From: Calvatia gigantea
Lineage: Eukaryota; Basidiomycota; Agaricomycetes; Agaricales; Lycoperdaceae
Assembly (NCBI GenBank): GCA_025093985.1
Contig: JACAAK010000018.1
Location: forward strand, 124,001-188,000
Length of the DNA stretch: 64,000 bases
Direction: 5' to 3'
A model generated the notes under the pieces. It worked only from the letters and a program-made list of their open reading frames with translations. It did not search any database and was not told the DNA's origin. A program made the position numbers and the translations under genes. The stretch's first letter is position 1. The number at the start of each line of letters is the position of its first letter. Below, piece after piece: positions 10,490 through 22,464 of the stretch.

Positions 10490-11848
10490 GTCATGTTCTT
10501 GATGGTCAGAGGGCTAGCTTTGGATTAATTGCTCATTGGAAAATCGGTGAAGAGCAGGTTGTTATAGAATCGTTCGGCGTGCTGCGATAGTGGCACTTTT
10601 ACGGGTGTCGATGAGAAAGCAAAAATACAAGTACGACGAACCCGGTATTCGAACCCGGAAATCACTCGCAAGGGGTGTGGGCCTTTCCTTTTTTAAGGGG
10701 CTGTCCAATATGCACCTCTGATATTTGATGGGTAGATTCGACAACGTACCCCCAGCTGAGGACGCTTCTCAGATTGGAATCCGTTCCTCTTTCCAACGCC
10801 GATGTAGTTGTTGCAAAGTCGCTCTATCCTAGGTCAGACGCATCCTGGGGGTGTCGTTCATTTGTTCGCAGCGCCTCTCAAGCTGGTTTTGGTGGTCTAT
10901 GGACCTTGAAAGCCTGAGGCCCAGACCGAGCCCCAACTCCATTAAGCAATCTGTCATGTTATGGGGTCCTCGCAACACCTACTGTTGCCACCTTCGTCGA
11001 TAGTCAAGACCCACCCCGGAAGTCCGATAGCAGTCGCCGCTGCCCCGACTATTGTTAAGGTACTAGATGCCCTTACCTGAATGTTTGCCCCTCCCGAGCA
11101 CCACGCTTTTACACCTCCATCCAACAATATAGGTGTATAAGTTAATGCACTGACAAATACCTAGCCCACTGATTTTTGCTACGACACCGACATTACTGTG
11201 GCCAAGTCAACGCCCAATCGGTGTCATCGAGGTCCCTCCTCGACAACTGGAAAGCGACCCTTGGGTGAGTGCCTTGCGTTGCCAAAGTCGCACAACGTTG
11301 AACGTTTACCTCCCAGGATTCCCTCCCCTCATAACATATCCTTCAATAACACCCACCACAACGTGTAAATTCAACTTTGATGCATACTGAGTCAAAAACG
11401 TCCGTAATAAACTGCGTGCTTAGCGACTCGACGCTAGAGCCATCCAGTCAACCAATCCACCCGTGTTCACAATCCACTCACCCGGATGACAACGCTCACC
11501 ACGTCAGCTCCAAGGGTTACAGCATTAAACGACGATTTGACACTATTTTGTTCCAGTCGCCTGATTTAATTTTCAAGCCTAGTTTTCCCTTCCCCCCTTT
11601 TGAGGTATGGCGAAAATTCTCCGCTCGTTGTTATTGCACTGTTCGCCATAGACGGTAGGGAGTATGCATATACCTCGACGTCACGTTCAGTGCTGTCATT
11701 TTGGTATCTCCGCTGAGGGCTTGCCTTGCACTTCTATCAGACTCATACAAATCCTGACCCAGGACTCGAGCTATCCCATAGGTGCAGATTTTTGTTCTAG
11801 CGCTAGTTTCGGTCAATCCAATTTCTCAAGCGAATTCACGTCACGCTC
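10490..11848. other. unassigned sequence
   Basis: No gene could be supported. The minus strand at about 10632-10660 has a tRNA-like T arm (GGGTTCGAATACCGGG), but no matching 5' half was found. Around 11360-11620 is pyrimidine-rich, promoter-like DNA. The sequence is not obviously CpG-poor. Confidence 0.3.
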
Positions 11849-13838
11849 AAACAAAGTCCATTTGTACTAATTTTGGGGTGGCGAACGGTGTAAAATGCTC
11901 ATTAATTCCTGATCCGACAGGGCGGAAATGACATTATCTGAATATAGATCACCGAGAACGAGTAAGTTTGACATGGTCATTCCTCCCGGTCAAACCGGTA
12001 CTGCTTCGGAGGTGTATCCCGTCCTCTCCAATCCATTTAATCACTCACTTGTCATATAGCGTTTTCCAGGTCTGATGAAAGCGGGGATTTCTGACGTGCC
12101 GTTACATCTGAAACTAAGTCGCGAAAGAACTGACGTACTTGTAACCACTCAAAGTCAGGTCAAACAACAAGCCGCATTCACTATCCACTCCTCACACTGC
12201 CACCCAAGGGGTCTAGGGCTAAGGCACCTTCCGCTTCTAGACGCCTGCCTCCCCTCCAAACAGCCACCCACTTAACACCCGAACACATCTACCACCTCGA
12301 CCTTATAAACCACGTCGTCGTCATCGCTGTGGCTTCCCATCTCTTCTATCTACACGACACTATAGACACGTCCTTGCCAACCCAGCAACGCGACTCCTCA
12401 TTTTAATATATGATGGGCTCCCTGGCGTGTATGTTTGGTGGACAGAGGTACGTTACTGCGTCTACTGAAGGTAGAACAGTGTGAAGTATCATGTGTTCAG
12501 GTGTCATAGGCGGATGATTGATGATGATCCTTGCTGGCACACTAGTTTTCCGCCCGGTGTATACCACAATCGCATCGCTAGATCCCAATGGGACGGTATC
12601 ACTTTGAAATCATACAGCCAAGAAATGGTTGAGAGGGTATCCAAGGTTTAACAATCCGGTGTTAGTGATTACGTTTAAGAAGGATGGGACGAAGCTTGCG
12701 CTGGGTGTCCGTCATACGCGGAATCCAGGGAGAGGCTGGTTTGGGGATGGCGCAATAGCTCATAATAGTTGTTAGGAGGAGTTTAAAGTGCGTTTGTACT
12801 GCTTTTGGGCTACTGCCTCACCTTATCTCGTATTTAGCATAAAGGATGGCTCAGGAATGAGAAACGTTTTGTGGTATTCAACATACCTTGTCATATCTCC
12901 GATGCTCAAACCCCTTAGCCTATGAATGGTTGAAGTAGGTCGGAATCCCGGAAGGAGTATGGTTCTCATCAGTCCACTCACAATCTCGATGCAAATGCAA
13001 GGGGAGGGGTCCCGTGAAGTATTTTGTGTCATTGTCGACAAATTGCCCTCCAGCTCTATCGTAGATCAGTATGATGAATAATAATAATAATAATGGAGCC
13101 GGGCAGTTTGGCATGTATTCATACTCGGAGTTGTAGTGGCATCACCATCTTCCAAAGCATCACCTCAACCCAGTGCCTCTCCCTTGTCCACTCCTCTAGG
13201 ATTCTAACCAGGGTAAAATACAGTGTCGTTTAAGCTTTTCTCCTACTCACATATAAGAGCACCCAATTGGGGAAAAGTTTCAGGGTCAGGTAAGTGAGGT
13301 AATGAGTCTTTCACAACCCCATTAGAAGGATGTGGGAATCTCCAGATCTCAGGCATTTCATCCTTTTTTCACTGAGGGATCCTGTCGGGGCTTTGTCCCT
13401 AGTATTTTTGTAAGTATCAAACTCTTGCTGCAGTCTTCAATAGTCATCTTTGGGGTGTGAGAGGACCTCGCTAGAACATATACAAAATCTCCTTTTCCCT
13501 ACGAAGCCCAATGCTTAGATCTTCGATGCCAATATACAATCCGACAACTTTCGATGTTAGGATTGATGCACTGACACATACCAGGGTTGCTGACATTTCC
13601 TATTGCAGACATAACTGCAGTCCGAATCAGTGCTCATCCAGTATAAATTAAAGCTATCACTCAGCGACAATTGGGAGATAATCGTCCAAATGAAATTATT
13701 GGGTCATTACCTCAGGAATCTACTTGGTATTTGCTCTTAAGCCTCTCACAACTCAGGATTTTATCACCCTGAAATGGCTATACCACAATGTGGAAAGACC
13801 ACATTAGGCCCGGATCAAAAAAATATCTGCAATGACAG
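11849..13838. repeat. duplicated host block, copy 1 (3,012-bp offset)
   Basis: Matches 14849-16827. From about 12150 to 13440 the two copies are essentially identical at a constant offset of 3,012 bases; the outer parts differ by many small indels. The block includes a member of the dispersed family (around 12280-12760, with VLVITFKKDGTKLALGV readable) and a TAA microsatellite at 13077-13096. No intact gene was recognised. Confidence 0.7.
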
Positions 13839-14848
13839 TATCCTTGATGACTACGTTATTCAATCGTCAGTAATCTTGAATGAGTCGTTTTGAGCCGTCC
13901 TTTTTTGGGATGAAAAAGGTGGGTGCAGCATATGGTGATTTCGATGGTCGTATTCATCCTGACTCGAGGTTTTCTTTAACAAATGTCTTGAGTTCGTCTT
14001 GTTCTTTGATCGTCATGTTGTAAGTTCCTGCATTGATTTCCTTGGGTGCGTCTTCTGTTAGGATTATTTCGTGGTCCCATTCTGTTCGTTCAGGCAGCTT
14101 GTCGAATGTAGTTTTGTTGAATAAATGTGTGAATGGTCGTACGTAGTCCAGCAGGTCTGATGGTTCGGTGGGGTCGGGCTCTTCTTCTTCTTCCCATATA
14201 TCCTCGGTGGTGGCCATGCTTCGGATTTTGTCTGTTATCTGGATGCTTTGGTGCGGGACTTTGCAGTCCTTTGGGCATCGGTTGAACTTTATTTCTCCTG
14301 TTCGCCAGTTTACCTCCGGGTTGTGTTTGATGAGCCAGTCATGTCCTAGGAATACTTCTGCCCTGTCTTGGAGTTGTACGACCGACGCTTCGATTGTTTC
14401 TTTGTGTCCTTCAATTTCCATTTGTATAGTTGCCTTTTCTGTGACCTTTCCTCCTTGGTTTGTTGTGCCATCCGCATTAAGTACCATGATTTCTTGTCCT
14501 AATTTTTCTGTGGGGATTTTTTCTTCATCTACCAGTCTTTTGCTGATGCTGCTGGTGGTACATCCTGAGTCAACTATGGTGTTTACTGTTATTCTTTTTG
14601 TCGGGATTTGGATTTTTCCTTTTAGGTTTAATTCGCGCTTTCATTTCTGAGGAATCGTGTAATATTCTTCTGATATCCTAGATACAAGTTTCTTGACTCT
14701 CGAGGCAGTGCCTACTCGGAGTCTCCGGAAAAATCCTGGTTCTTTTCTGGTTCCACTTCATCCATTGCTCGGATCTGTGTTTTCTTTGGTGCGGTGCATG
14801 CTTTGGCTATGTGTCCGATTTTGCCGCAGTTGTAGCATGTCAGCCTCC
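13839..14848 (-). pseudogene. Tf1-like element fragment: Gag zinc knuckle, protease, start of RT
   Basis: On the minus strand the fragment starts inside Gag at a CCHC knuckle (CYNCGKIGHIAKAC). It reaches the Gag stop at about 14712, then continues in the -1 frame with the protease region (GHDWLIKHNPEVNW) and the N-terminal RT linker (YNMTIKEQDELKTFVKEN). A TGA replaces the expected Arg codon after NLESG, and another TGA sits in IQDY*RLNN. It is cut at 13839 inside RT and at 14848 inside Gag. Codons elsewhere still contain many CG pairs, so this copy is less decayed than those at 17-30 kb. Confidence 0.8.
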
Positions 14849-16827
14849 AAACAAAGTTTCCATTTGTACTTAATTTTGGGGTGGCGAACGGTGTTAAAAA
14901 TGCCTCATTAATTCCTGAATCCGACAGACCGGCCGGAAATGACATTATCTGAATATAGATCACCGACGAACGAGTAAGTTGACATGGTCATTCCTCCCGG
15001 TCAAACCGGTTACTGCTTCGGAGGTGTATCCGTCCTCTCCAATCCATTTAATCACTCACTTGCATATACGTTTTCCAGGTTGATTGAAAAGCGGGGAATT
15101 CTGACGTGACGTTACATCATGAAAAACTAGTCGCGAAAGAACTGACGTACTTGTAACCACTCAAAGTCAGGTCAAACAACAAGCCGCATTCACTATCCAC
15201 TCCTCACACTGCCACCCAAGGGGTCTAGGGCTAAGGCACCTTCCGCTTCTAGACGCCTGCCTCCCCTCCAAACAGCCACCCACTTAACACCCGAACACAT
15301 CTACCACCTCGACCTTATAAACCACGTCGTCGTCATCGCTGTGGCTTCCCATCTCTTCTATCTACACGACACTATAGACACGTCCTTGCCAACCCAGCAA
15401 CGCGACTCCTCATTTTAATATATGATGGGCTCCCTGGCGTGTATGTTTGGTGGACAGAGGTACGTTACTGCGTCTACTGAAGGTAGAACAGTGTGAAGTA
15501 TCATGTGTTCAGGTGTCATAGGCGGATGATTGATGATGATCCTTGCTGGCACACTAGTTTTCCGCCCGGTGTATACCACAATCGCATCGCTAGATCCCAA
15601 TGGGACGGTATCACTTTGAAATCATACAGCCAAGAAATGGTTGAGAGGGTATCCAAGGTTTAACAATCCGGTGTTAGTGATTACGTTTAAGAAGGATGGG
15701 ACGAAGCTTGCGCTGGGTGTCCGTCATACGCGGAATCCAGGGAGAGGCTGGTTTGGGGATGGCGCAATAGCTCATAATAGTTGTTAGGAGGAGTTTAAAG
15801 TGCGTTTGTACTGCTTTTGGGCTACTGCCTCACCTTATCTCGTATTTAGCATAAAGGATGGCTCAGGAATGAGAAACGTTTTGTGGTATTCAACATACCT
15901 TGTCATATCTCCGATGCTCAAACCCCTTAGCCTATGAATGGTTGAAGTAGGTCGGAATCCCGGAAGGAGTATGGTTCTCATCAGTCCACTCACAATCTCG
16001 ATGCAAATGCAAGGGGAGGGGTCCCGTGAAGTATTTTGTGTCATTGTCGACAAATTGCCCTCCAGCTCTATCGTAGATCAGTATGATGAATAATAATAAT
16101 AATAATGGAGCCGGGCAGTTTGGCATGTATTCATACTCGGAGTTGTAGTGGCATCACCATCTTCCAAAGCATCACCTCAACCCAGTGCCTCTCCCTTGTC
16201 CACTCCTCTAGGATTCTAACCAGGGTAAAATACAGTGTCGTTTAAGCTTTTCTCCTACTCACATATAAGAGCACCCAATTGGGGAAAAGTTTCAGGGTCA
16301 GGTAAGTGAGGTAATGAGTCTTTCACAACCCCATTAGAAGGATGTGGGAATCTCCAGATCTCAGGCATTTCATCCTTTTTTCACTGAGGGATCCTGTCGG
16401 GGCTTTGTCCCTAGTATTTTTGTAAGTATCAAACTCTTGCTGCAGTCTTCAGTAGTCATCTTTGGGGTGTGAGAGGACCTTGCCAGAACATATACAAAAT
16501 CTCCTTTTCCCTACGAAGCCCCAATGCTTAGCTCTCGATGCCAATATACATCCGACAACTTCGATGTAGGAATTGATGCACTGACACATACCAGGGTTGC
16601 TGACATTTCCTATTGCAGACATAACTGCAGTCCAATCAGTGCTCATCCAGTATAATTAAAGCTATCACTCAGCAAATGGGAGATAATCTTCAAATGAATT
16701 ATTGTCATTCTCGGAATCACTTGGTATTTGCTCTTATCCTCTCACAACTCAGATTTTATCACCCTGAAATGCTTACCACAATGTGGAAAACCACCTTAGC
16801 CTGATCAAAAAATATCTGCAATGACAT
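14849..16827. repeat. duplicated host block, copy 2
   Basis: Second copy of 11849-13838. It includes the same dispersed-family member (15290-15770) and the TAA microsatellite at about 16089-16108. The first ~310 and last ~380 bases differ from copy 1 largely by one- or two-base indels. Confidence 0.7.
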
Positions 16828-17432
16828 GTATGCAAAACGACCTAATGCCCTATTGGTCGAGTTGGACAGTCCAATCCATATTTGTAATCTCTTTTCTCAG
16901 AGAGCAACACTCATCAACCCACCCCAAGCCATTGTGGTCTTAGGCAAATATTTGCTGCTATAATCTGCCTTGGTCCCACTTGAATCCTGTGCATTTTCCT
17001 GTTCAAAGGTAGAGGTGAGGGGAGAGAACATGTTCTGATCCATTAGAACAGATCAACTGAGCCCCACAATAGCACTTTTGTAATTGGTTCCTGTTAGGTT
17101 GAAAATGGCAATTTATTCAGAGTAGGGTAGCACTGAGTGACTAGATACAATTCATTGTACAGTGGAGTGACCCAATCCCTACCTCCAAAACTTTGCCCTT
17201 ATTATATTCCCCTCCCAGTTCACATCATACCTATCACTTCCCAGTCATCCATGAAATTGAAATTGGCTACCTGCCAAATTTTCCACTGATGAAACATTCC
17301 AACAGAGATGCCATGATGAGTGATCTCATGACCATGATCATCCTTCTCCTTCTCCTGGCCAAACTGGTTGCTCACAGGCTAACTATCAGGTCTCAGGTTT
17401 CAGGCTTGCCAGCAAAGTGAGGAAAGCTACAG
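16828..17432. other. unassigned CpG-poor sequence
   Basis: No gene seen. This begins the CpG-poor block and ends at the target duplication of the plus-strand Tf1-like element. Confidence 0.4.
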
Positions 17433-17437
17433 CAAGG
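17433..17437. repeat. target site duplication CAAGG (left)
   Basis: CAAGG directly precedes the 5' LTR and is repeated at 23781-23785 directly after the 3' LTR. Confidence 0.9.
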
Positions 17438-17744
17438 TGTTATGGTTTTTTACTGACCACATCATGCTCCATCCTTGTCTGCATTCCTACATTACTAGTA
17501 CATCTGTTTCACCTATTCCTGTTGAGCAATCTCTGGTTATGACTCGCACTAACTACTACACCTGCCTTACCGGACGTTTCATTGTAGTTACCCCATCCAT
17601 TCAACTGGATAACTCTTTGTATTTAAGCATACATACACTTATTGTATTTGGTATGCTTAACCACCTCTGTTCTCCTCCCCTTACTCACCCTCAAGTCTTA
17701 GCCTAAGCTGCAACCTGAGGTTTACTCAGACTAAGGTTGTAACA
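17438..17744 (+). repeat. 5' LTR of element B1 (307 bp)
   Basis: TGTTATGG...GTAACA. Contains a TATTTAAG promoter box near 17617 and the predicted transcript start ATGCTTAACCA, one base different from a perfect complement of the primer site. Confidence 0.95.
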
Positions 17745-17746
17745 TT

Positions 17747-17757
17747 TGGTTAAGCGT
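17747..17757 (+). other. self-complementary primer-binding site of element B1
   Basis: TGGTTAAGCGT begins two bases after the LTR. It is the reverse complement of ACGCTTAACCA, found in the LTR just downstream of the TATA box in sister copies. This is the arrangement known for Tf1, where the transcript's own 5' end primes reverse transcription instead of a tRNA. Confidence 0.75.
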
Positions 17758-17823
17758 CCCCACCTCACCTTGCAAGGAGTAGGCTGAAACAGGCCTGAAC
17801 AGGAGCAACCCAGGAGCTAGTAT

Positions 17824-18948
17824 ATGAGCTCAAACCCAGATGAATACAGAGAACTGAATCTCAAAGTCACTGATGATGAATCCGAGACATCAGACAAAGA
17901 AGAAACAGGGAACCCTGAAGTACCTGAAGAACCAACTGAAGAAACACATGGTGAACCCAGAGTAATCCCAGCAGAAGAAGAAGTATTATCAGAACTTCTA
18001 AACAAACTCGACCTAGCAGAGGAAGAGATAGTCCATCAGGAGAAATCAGACAAATCAAGCTCAGATGAAACAGAATCAGAGACTGACTCCGACATGACTG
18101 ACAACGCAGTAGTACCCACAACAGCACCCAGTGGCAAAGGCCTAGTGCCAGACCCGGGGTTTTTCGACAGCACCTGCACCAAGTTCAATGACTGGTGGAG
18201 AGCAATGATGCTCTTCATAAAGTTCAACAAGATAGTCTCTGCAGACAATAAAGCTATAGCAGTCCTAGCCAGGCTGTGAGAAGGAACTGCAGGAGCATAT
18301 GCAGCCATAAGAGCACCAGCCATCCTGGAAGCCGAAGATTCAGTAGACTGGAAGGTCTTCTCTGAGGAATTTAGAAGGACCTTCTTGGATGATGCCTCAA
18401 ACAGCAAAGCAGAATGGCAGATCAAAAAATTTAAACAAGGAAATCGAAATACCACCAACTACCTAATCGAATTTGAAGTTTTGAAAAGCAAAGCCAAGAC
18501 TGATAGCAAGCATGCCATGTTCCTACTTAGGAAGAATGCCCGATAGGATATCATACATACAATCACTGGCTATCCACCTTCAGCCAGACCAGACATATAT
18601 GCAGAATGGAAAGAAGCCATACTCTCTGTCAGACAAGGATATGAAGCATCTGAGTATCGAGGAGATAGGAAAACAAACACTGGCACCACCTATGGAGGAA
18701 TGGGAGAACCTATGGAGATAGGAAGCCGATGCCACATTTTCAATGCCAAAGGGAAACCTAAGTGCTATAATTGTGGCATTTTCGGACATATGGCCAAAGA
18801 TTGCAAGAAACCCAAGGGGCTGACCTGCTACAATTGCGGGAAAACGGGCCACATAGCAAAGGCCTGCACTGTACCAAAGAAAATACAGGTCCGAGGAGTA
18901 GAAGAAATCAACAAAGAAAAGAAGGATTTTTCTGAAGACTCTGAGTAG
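17824..18948 (+). pseudogene. gag of element B1
   Basis: The ATG at 17824 starts a Glu/Ser/Asp-rich N-terminus (acidic runs such as EEEVLSELLNKLDLAEEE). A capsid-like region follows (FNDWWRAMMLFIKFNKIVS, AEWQIKKFKQGN), then two CCHC knuckles near the end (CYNCGIFGHMAKDC, CYNCGKTGHIAKAC) and a TAG at 18946-18948. Frame-breaking stops occur at 18277 (TGA) and 18544 (TAG). Gag would form the particle shell and bind RNA. The length without stops, 374 residues, matches the sister copy at 28740-29861. Confidence 0.9.
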
Positions 18949-21900
18949 GCACTACCTCGAGAGTCAGAAAGCTTGTATCTAGGATATTAGACAAATTCTA
19001 CATGATTCCTCAGAGAAGAAAGTGCGAATTAAACCTAAAAGGAAAAATACAAATGGTGAAAAAGGAGATAACAGTGGACACGATTGTTGACTTAGGATGC
19101 ACAACTAGCAGCATCAGTAAAAAACTGGTAGACGAGGAAAAACTTCCCACCTGAAAACTGGAACAACAGATCTTAGTACTAAACATGGACGGAACACCAA
19201 ACTAGGGTGAAAAAGTAACAGAAACAGCCATAATCAACATAGACATTCAAGGGCACAAAAAATGGATCGAAGCATCAGTTGTACAACTACAAGACCATGC
19301 AGAAGTTTTTCTAGGACACAACTGGCTAGTCAAGCATAACCTGGAAGTAGATTGGAATAATGGAGAAATCAAATTCACCCGGTGCCCACAGAACTGCCAG
19401 TTCCCCCACCAAAACATTCCCATCATGGAGAAGATACAAAGCATGGCCACTACAGAAGATTTATGGAAAGAAGAAGATGAACCAGACCCAACCAAACCAG
19501 AAGATTTACCAGACTACATACAACCATTCACGCATCTGTTCAACAAAACAATGTTCAACAAACTCCCAGAATGAACCAAATGGGACCATGAAATAATCCT
19601 AACTAAGGATGCTCTGAAGGAGATAAGCACAGGAACTTACAACATGACGGTTAAGGAACAGGACGAACTCAAAGCATTCATCAAAGAGAACCTAGAATCA
19701 GGATGAATATGGCCATTGAAATCCCCATATGCAGCACCAACCTTCTTTATCCCCAAGAAAGACAGATTCAAGAGATTAATTCAGGACTATAGGCGATTAA
19801 ACAACATGGTAATCAAGGACAAAACACCGCTGCCAAGAATTAGCGAGGTAATCGACAAACTCAGAAAGGCCAAGTATTTCAACAAGCTCAATATCATCTG
19901 GGAATATAACAATGTTAGGATCAAAGAAGGAGATGAATGGAAAGTGGCATTCCTTACCAACAAAGGGCTCTTCGAGCCAACAGTCATGTATTTTGGACTC
20001 AGCAACTCACTGGGGACCTTCTCCAGAATGATGACAAGCATCTTCCATGACCTACTGTAAAACAGAGATATTGTGAACTATATGGACAACTTCGCCATTC
20101 CTGGTGATACCAAGGAACAACTAAAAGAATGGACAGTGCAATTCCTGGAGCATGCAGCACAATATAATCTATGTTTCAAACAAACCAAATACATCTTCGA
20201 CACAGAAGAAATCCCTATGTTAGGAGTCAAAGTAGGACATGGGTGAATCAAATGGAAGAAGAAAAGATCAAATCAGTATGGGACTGGCTAGAGCCGAAAA
20301 ACACAAAAGGAGTAGAAAGGTTCCTCAGCTTCGCCAACTACTACCGACATTTCATAAAAACTTCAGCAAGATCATAGGACCATTAAACAAACTCAAGGGA
20401 GCAGCCACATGGGAATGGAGCCAAGAACATCAAACAGCCTTTAATCACCTTAAAAAGTGCATCACTGAAGAGCCCATGCTAACCCTGCCACAAAGACAAG
20501 GACAGTTCAGGGTAGAAGTTGACACATCAGACTATGCGTTAGGAGGTGTGTTATCCCAGTTACAGGAGGGCAAATGGCACCCAATCACCTTCACATCATG
20601 AATGCTATCATCAGCAGAGTGTAATTATGAAATATATGACAAGGAACTACTGGCCATCATCCATGCCCTAAAGAAATGGAGACACTACCTGTTGGATGCA
20701 GAAGAAAAATTTGAAATCTGGACCGACCATGAAAATTTGAAATACTACCAGGAACTACAAAAACTGAATGGACAACAAGCTCGATAGTACCTACGCTTAC
20801 AGGACTACAACTTCACACTGTGACACGTACCCAGAAAAATGAACATGAAGGCCAACCTATTGTCCCGAATCCACTAAATACCAGAGGGGCAAGAAGACAA
20901 ACTAGTCACCATGATCCAGGAAAGTTGGTTGCAAACAAGAAACACAGATGACACAGTGCTCTTATAAGCAGAACTGTTCCTTGAACCAACATTCCTAGAA
21001 CGAATCTGAAACAAGCCCCAGCATGAGACAACAGTTCTTACCAAACTAAGAAGACCAGAGTCCAAGCTCACCAAGGAACACAGAATCATCTACAAACAAA
21101 ATAGCACATATGTCCCACCCGACCCAAAGCTATGAGAGGAAATTCTAACACAGTATCACAACATGCCAGACACAGGCCACCCAGACCAACACAGAATGAT
21201 GGAACTAATCAGCCATGACTATTGGTGGCCAACAATGCAAAAGGACGTAAAAAGATATATCTGAGGATGCCAAGCCTGCCAAAGGAATAAAGCAAGAACA
21301 ACACCACTCAAATCGCCACTACACCCCCTCCCAGTCCCAAATGGACCTTGGGAAGAAATCAGCATCAATATGATTAGACCACTACCAGAGTCAAAAGGGA
21401 AAGATGCAATACTAGTCATCATTGATCAGTTCACAAAGATGATATGACTGGTAGCAACAACAATGGACATTTCATCCAAAGATATTGCAAACATTTATTG
21501 AAACAAAATATGGAAGCTGCACAGCCTGCCAAGGAAAGTGCTAAGCAACCGAGGACCTCAGTTCACATCCGAATTCACAAAGGAGCTATTCAAGGGGCTT
21601 GGCATAGAACAAAACCTATCTACAGCATATCATCCACAGACTAACAGACAAACAGAACACATTAACAGAGAAGTGGAAACATACATCTGCCTGTACTGCA
21701 ATTATGACCAAGATGACTGGGCAGAGTGGCTCCCCATTGTGGAATTCCAATACAACGACAAATGGCACGGAGGGACACAAGAAACCCTATTCTTCTTAAA
21801 CTATGGAAGAAACCCATGGAAGGGCAAGAATGAACCAGCAACAAACAACCCCATTACCATGGAGTTCCTACAACACCTTCAGGCTGCCCAAGACAATGCC

Positions 21901-22458
21901 ATATCAGCGCTATGGACATATCAAGAAAAGATGAAGCAACAATACAACTGTAGTAGAACCCACACCATGACTTATCAAATAGGTGATGCAGTATGGCTGG
22001 AAAACACCAACATCCATACCAATCAGACATTAAAGAAGCTAAGCCAAAAGCAGTATGGCCCTTTCCTTATTAAGGAAAAGATAGGAGAAGCAGCATACCG
22101 GCTAGCCCTACTAGAAGATTGGGCCATCCATGATGTATTCAATGAACAGCTCCTGACACCAGCCCACAAGGCCGAGTTCCCAAGTCAACAACAACCATCA
22201 GTGCCTGAACTGATCATCATCAATAATGAAGAAGAGTATGAAGTAGAAGAAATCTGCAGACAAAGGAAGCACAAAAGGGGTTATCAATTCCTAGTCCATT
22301 GGAAGGGCTACAGCAATGAAGAAGATACATGGACAGCAGAGTCAAATCTGGCAAATGCTCAAGACGCGATAGCAGATTACCAGAAGAGGCATCTGGAGGA
22401 TACCCATAAAAAGGGGGGTAGAAGAACCAAAAAATCACCACCAAACCAAAGGAACTAG
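18930..22458 (+). pseudogene. pol of element B1: protease, RT, RNase H, integrase, chromodomain
   Basis: Pol lies in the -1 frame relative to gag. The protease site reads DTIVDLGCTTSS (Asp-Leu-Gly instead of Asp-Ser-Gly). RT has SPYAAPTFFIPKKD, YFGLSNSLGTFSRMM and YMDN at 20079-20090 (catalytic Asp changed). Two frameshifts lie between about 20240 and 20370. RNase H has DTSDYALGGVLSQ and EIWTDHENLKY. Integrase has a zinc-binding CQACQRN, a DDE core (LSNRGPQFTSEF, YHPQTNRQTEHINRE) and GDAVWLENTNIH. A chromodomain (GYQFLVHWKGYSNEEDTW) ends the protein before TAG at 22456. More than ten in-frame stops are present, many TGA where related copies have CGA. From 21538 to the end the frame is open for 306 codons. 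Confidence 0.9.
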
Positions 22459-22464
22459 CCAGAC

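Noticed and set aside
10620..10740. tRNA gene on the minus strand
   Set aside because: Only a T-arm-like GGTTCGAATACC is present; no matching acceptor, D arm or anticodon arm could be folded upstream, and the T stem has a G-A mismatch.
13077..13096. CRISPR-like or regulatory repeat
   Set aside because: It is a plain TAA microsatellite; no spaced direct-repeat array exists in the window, and the genome is eukaryotic.
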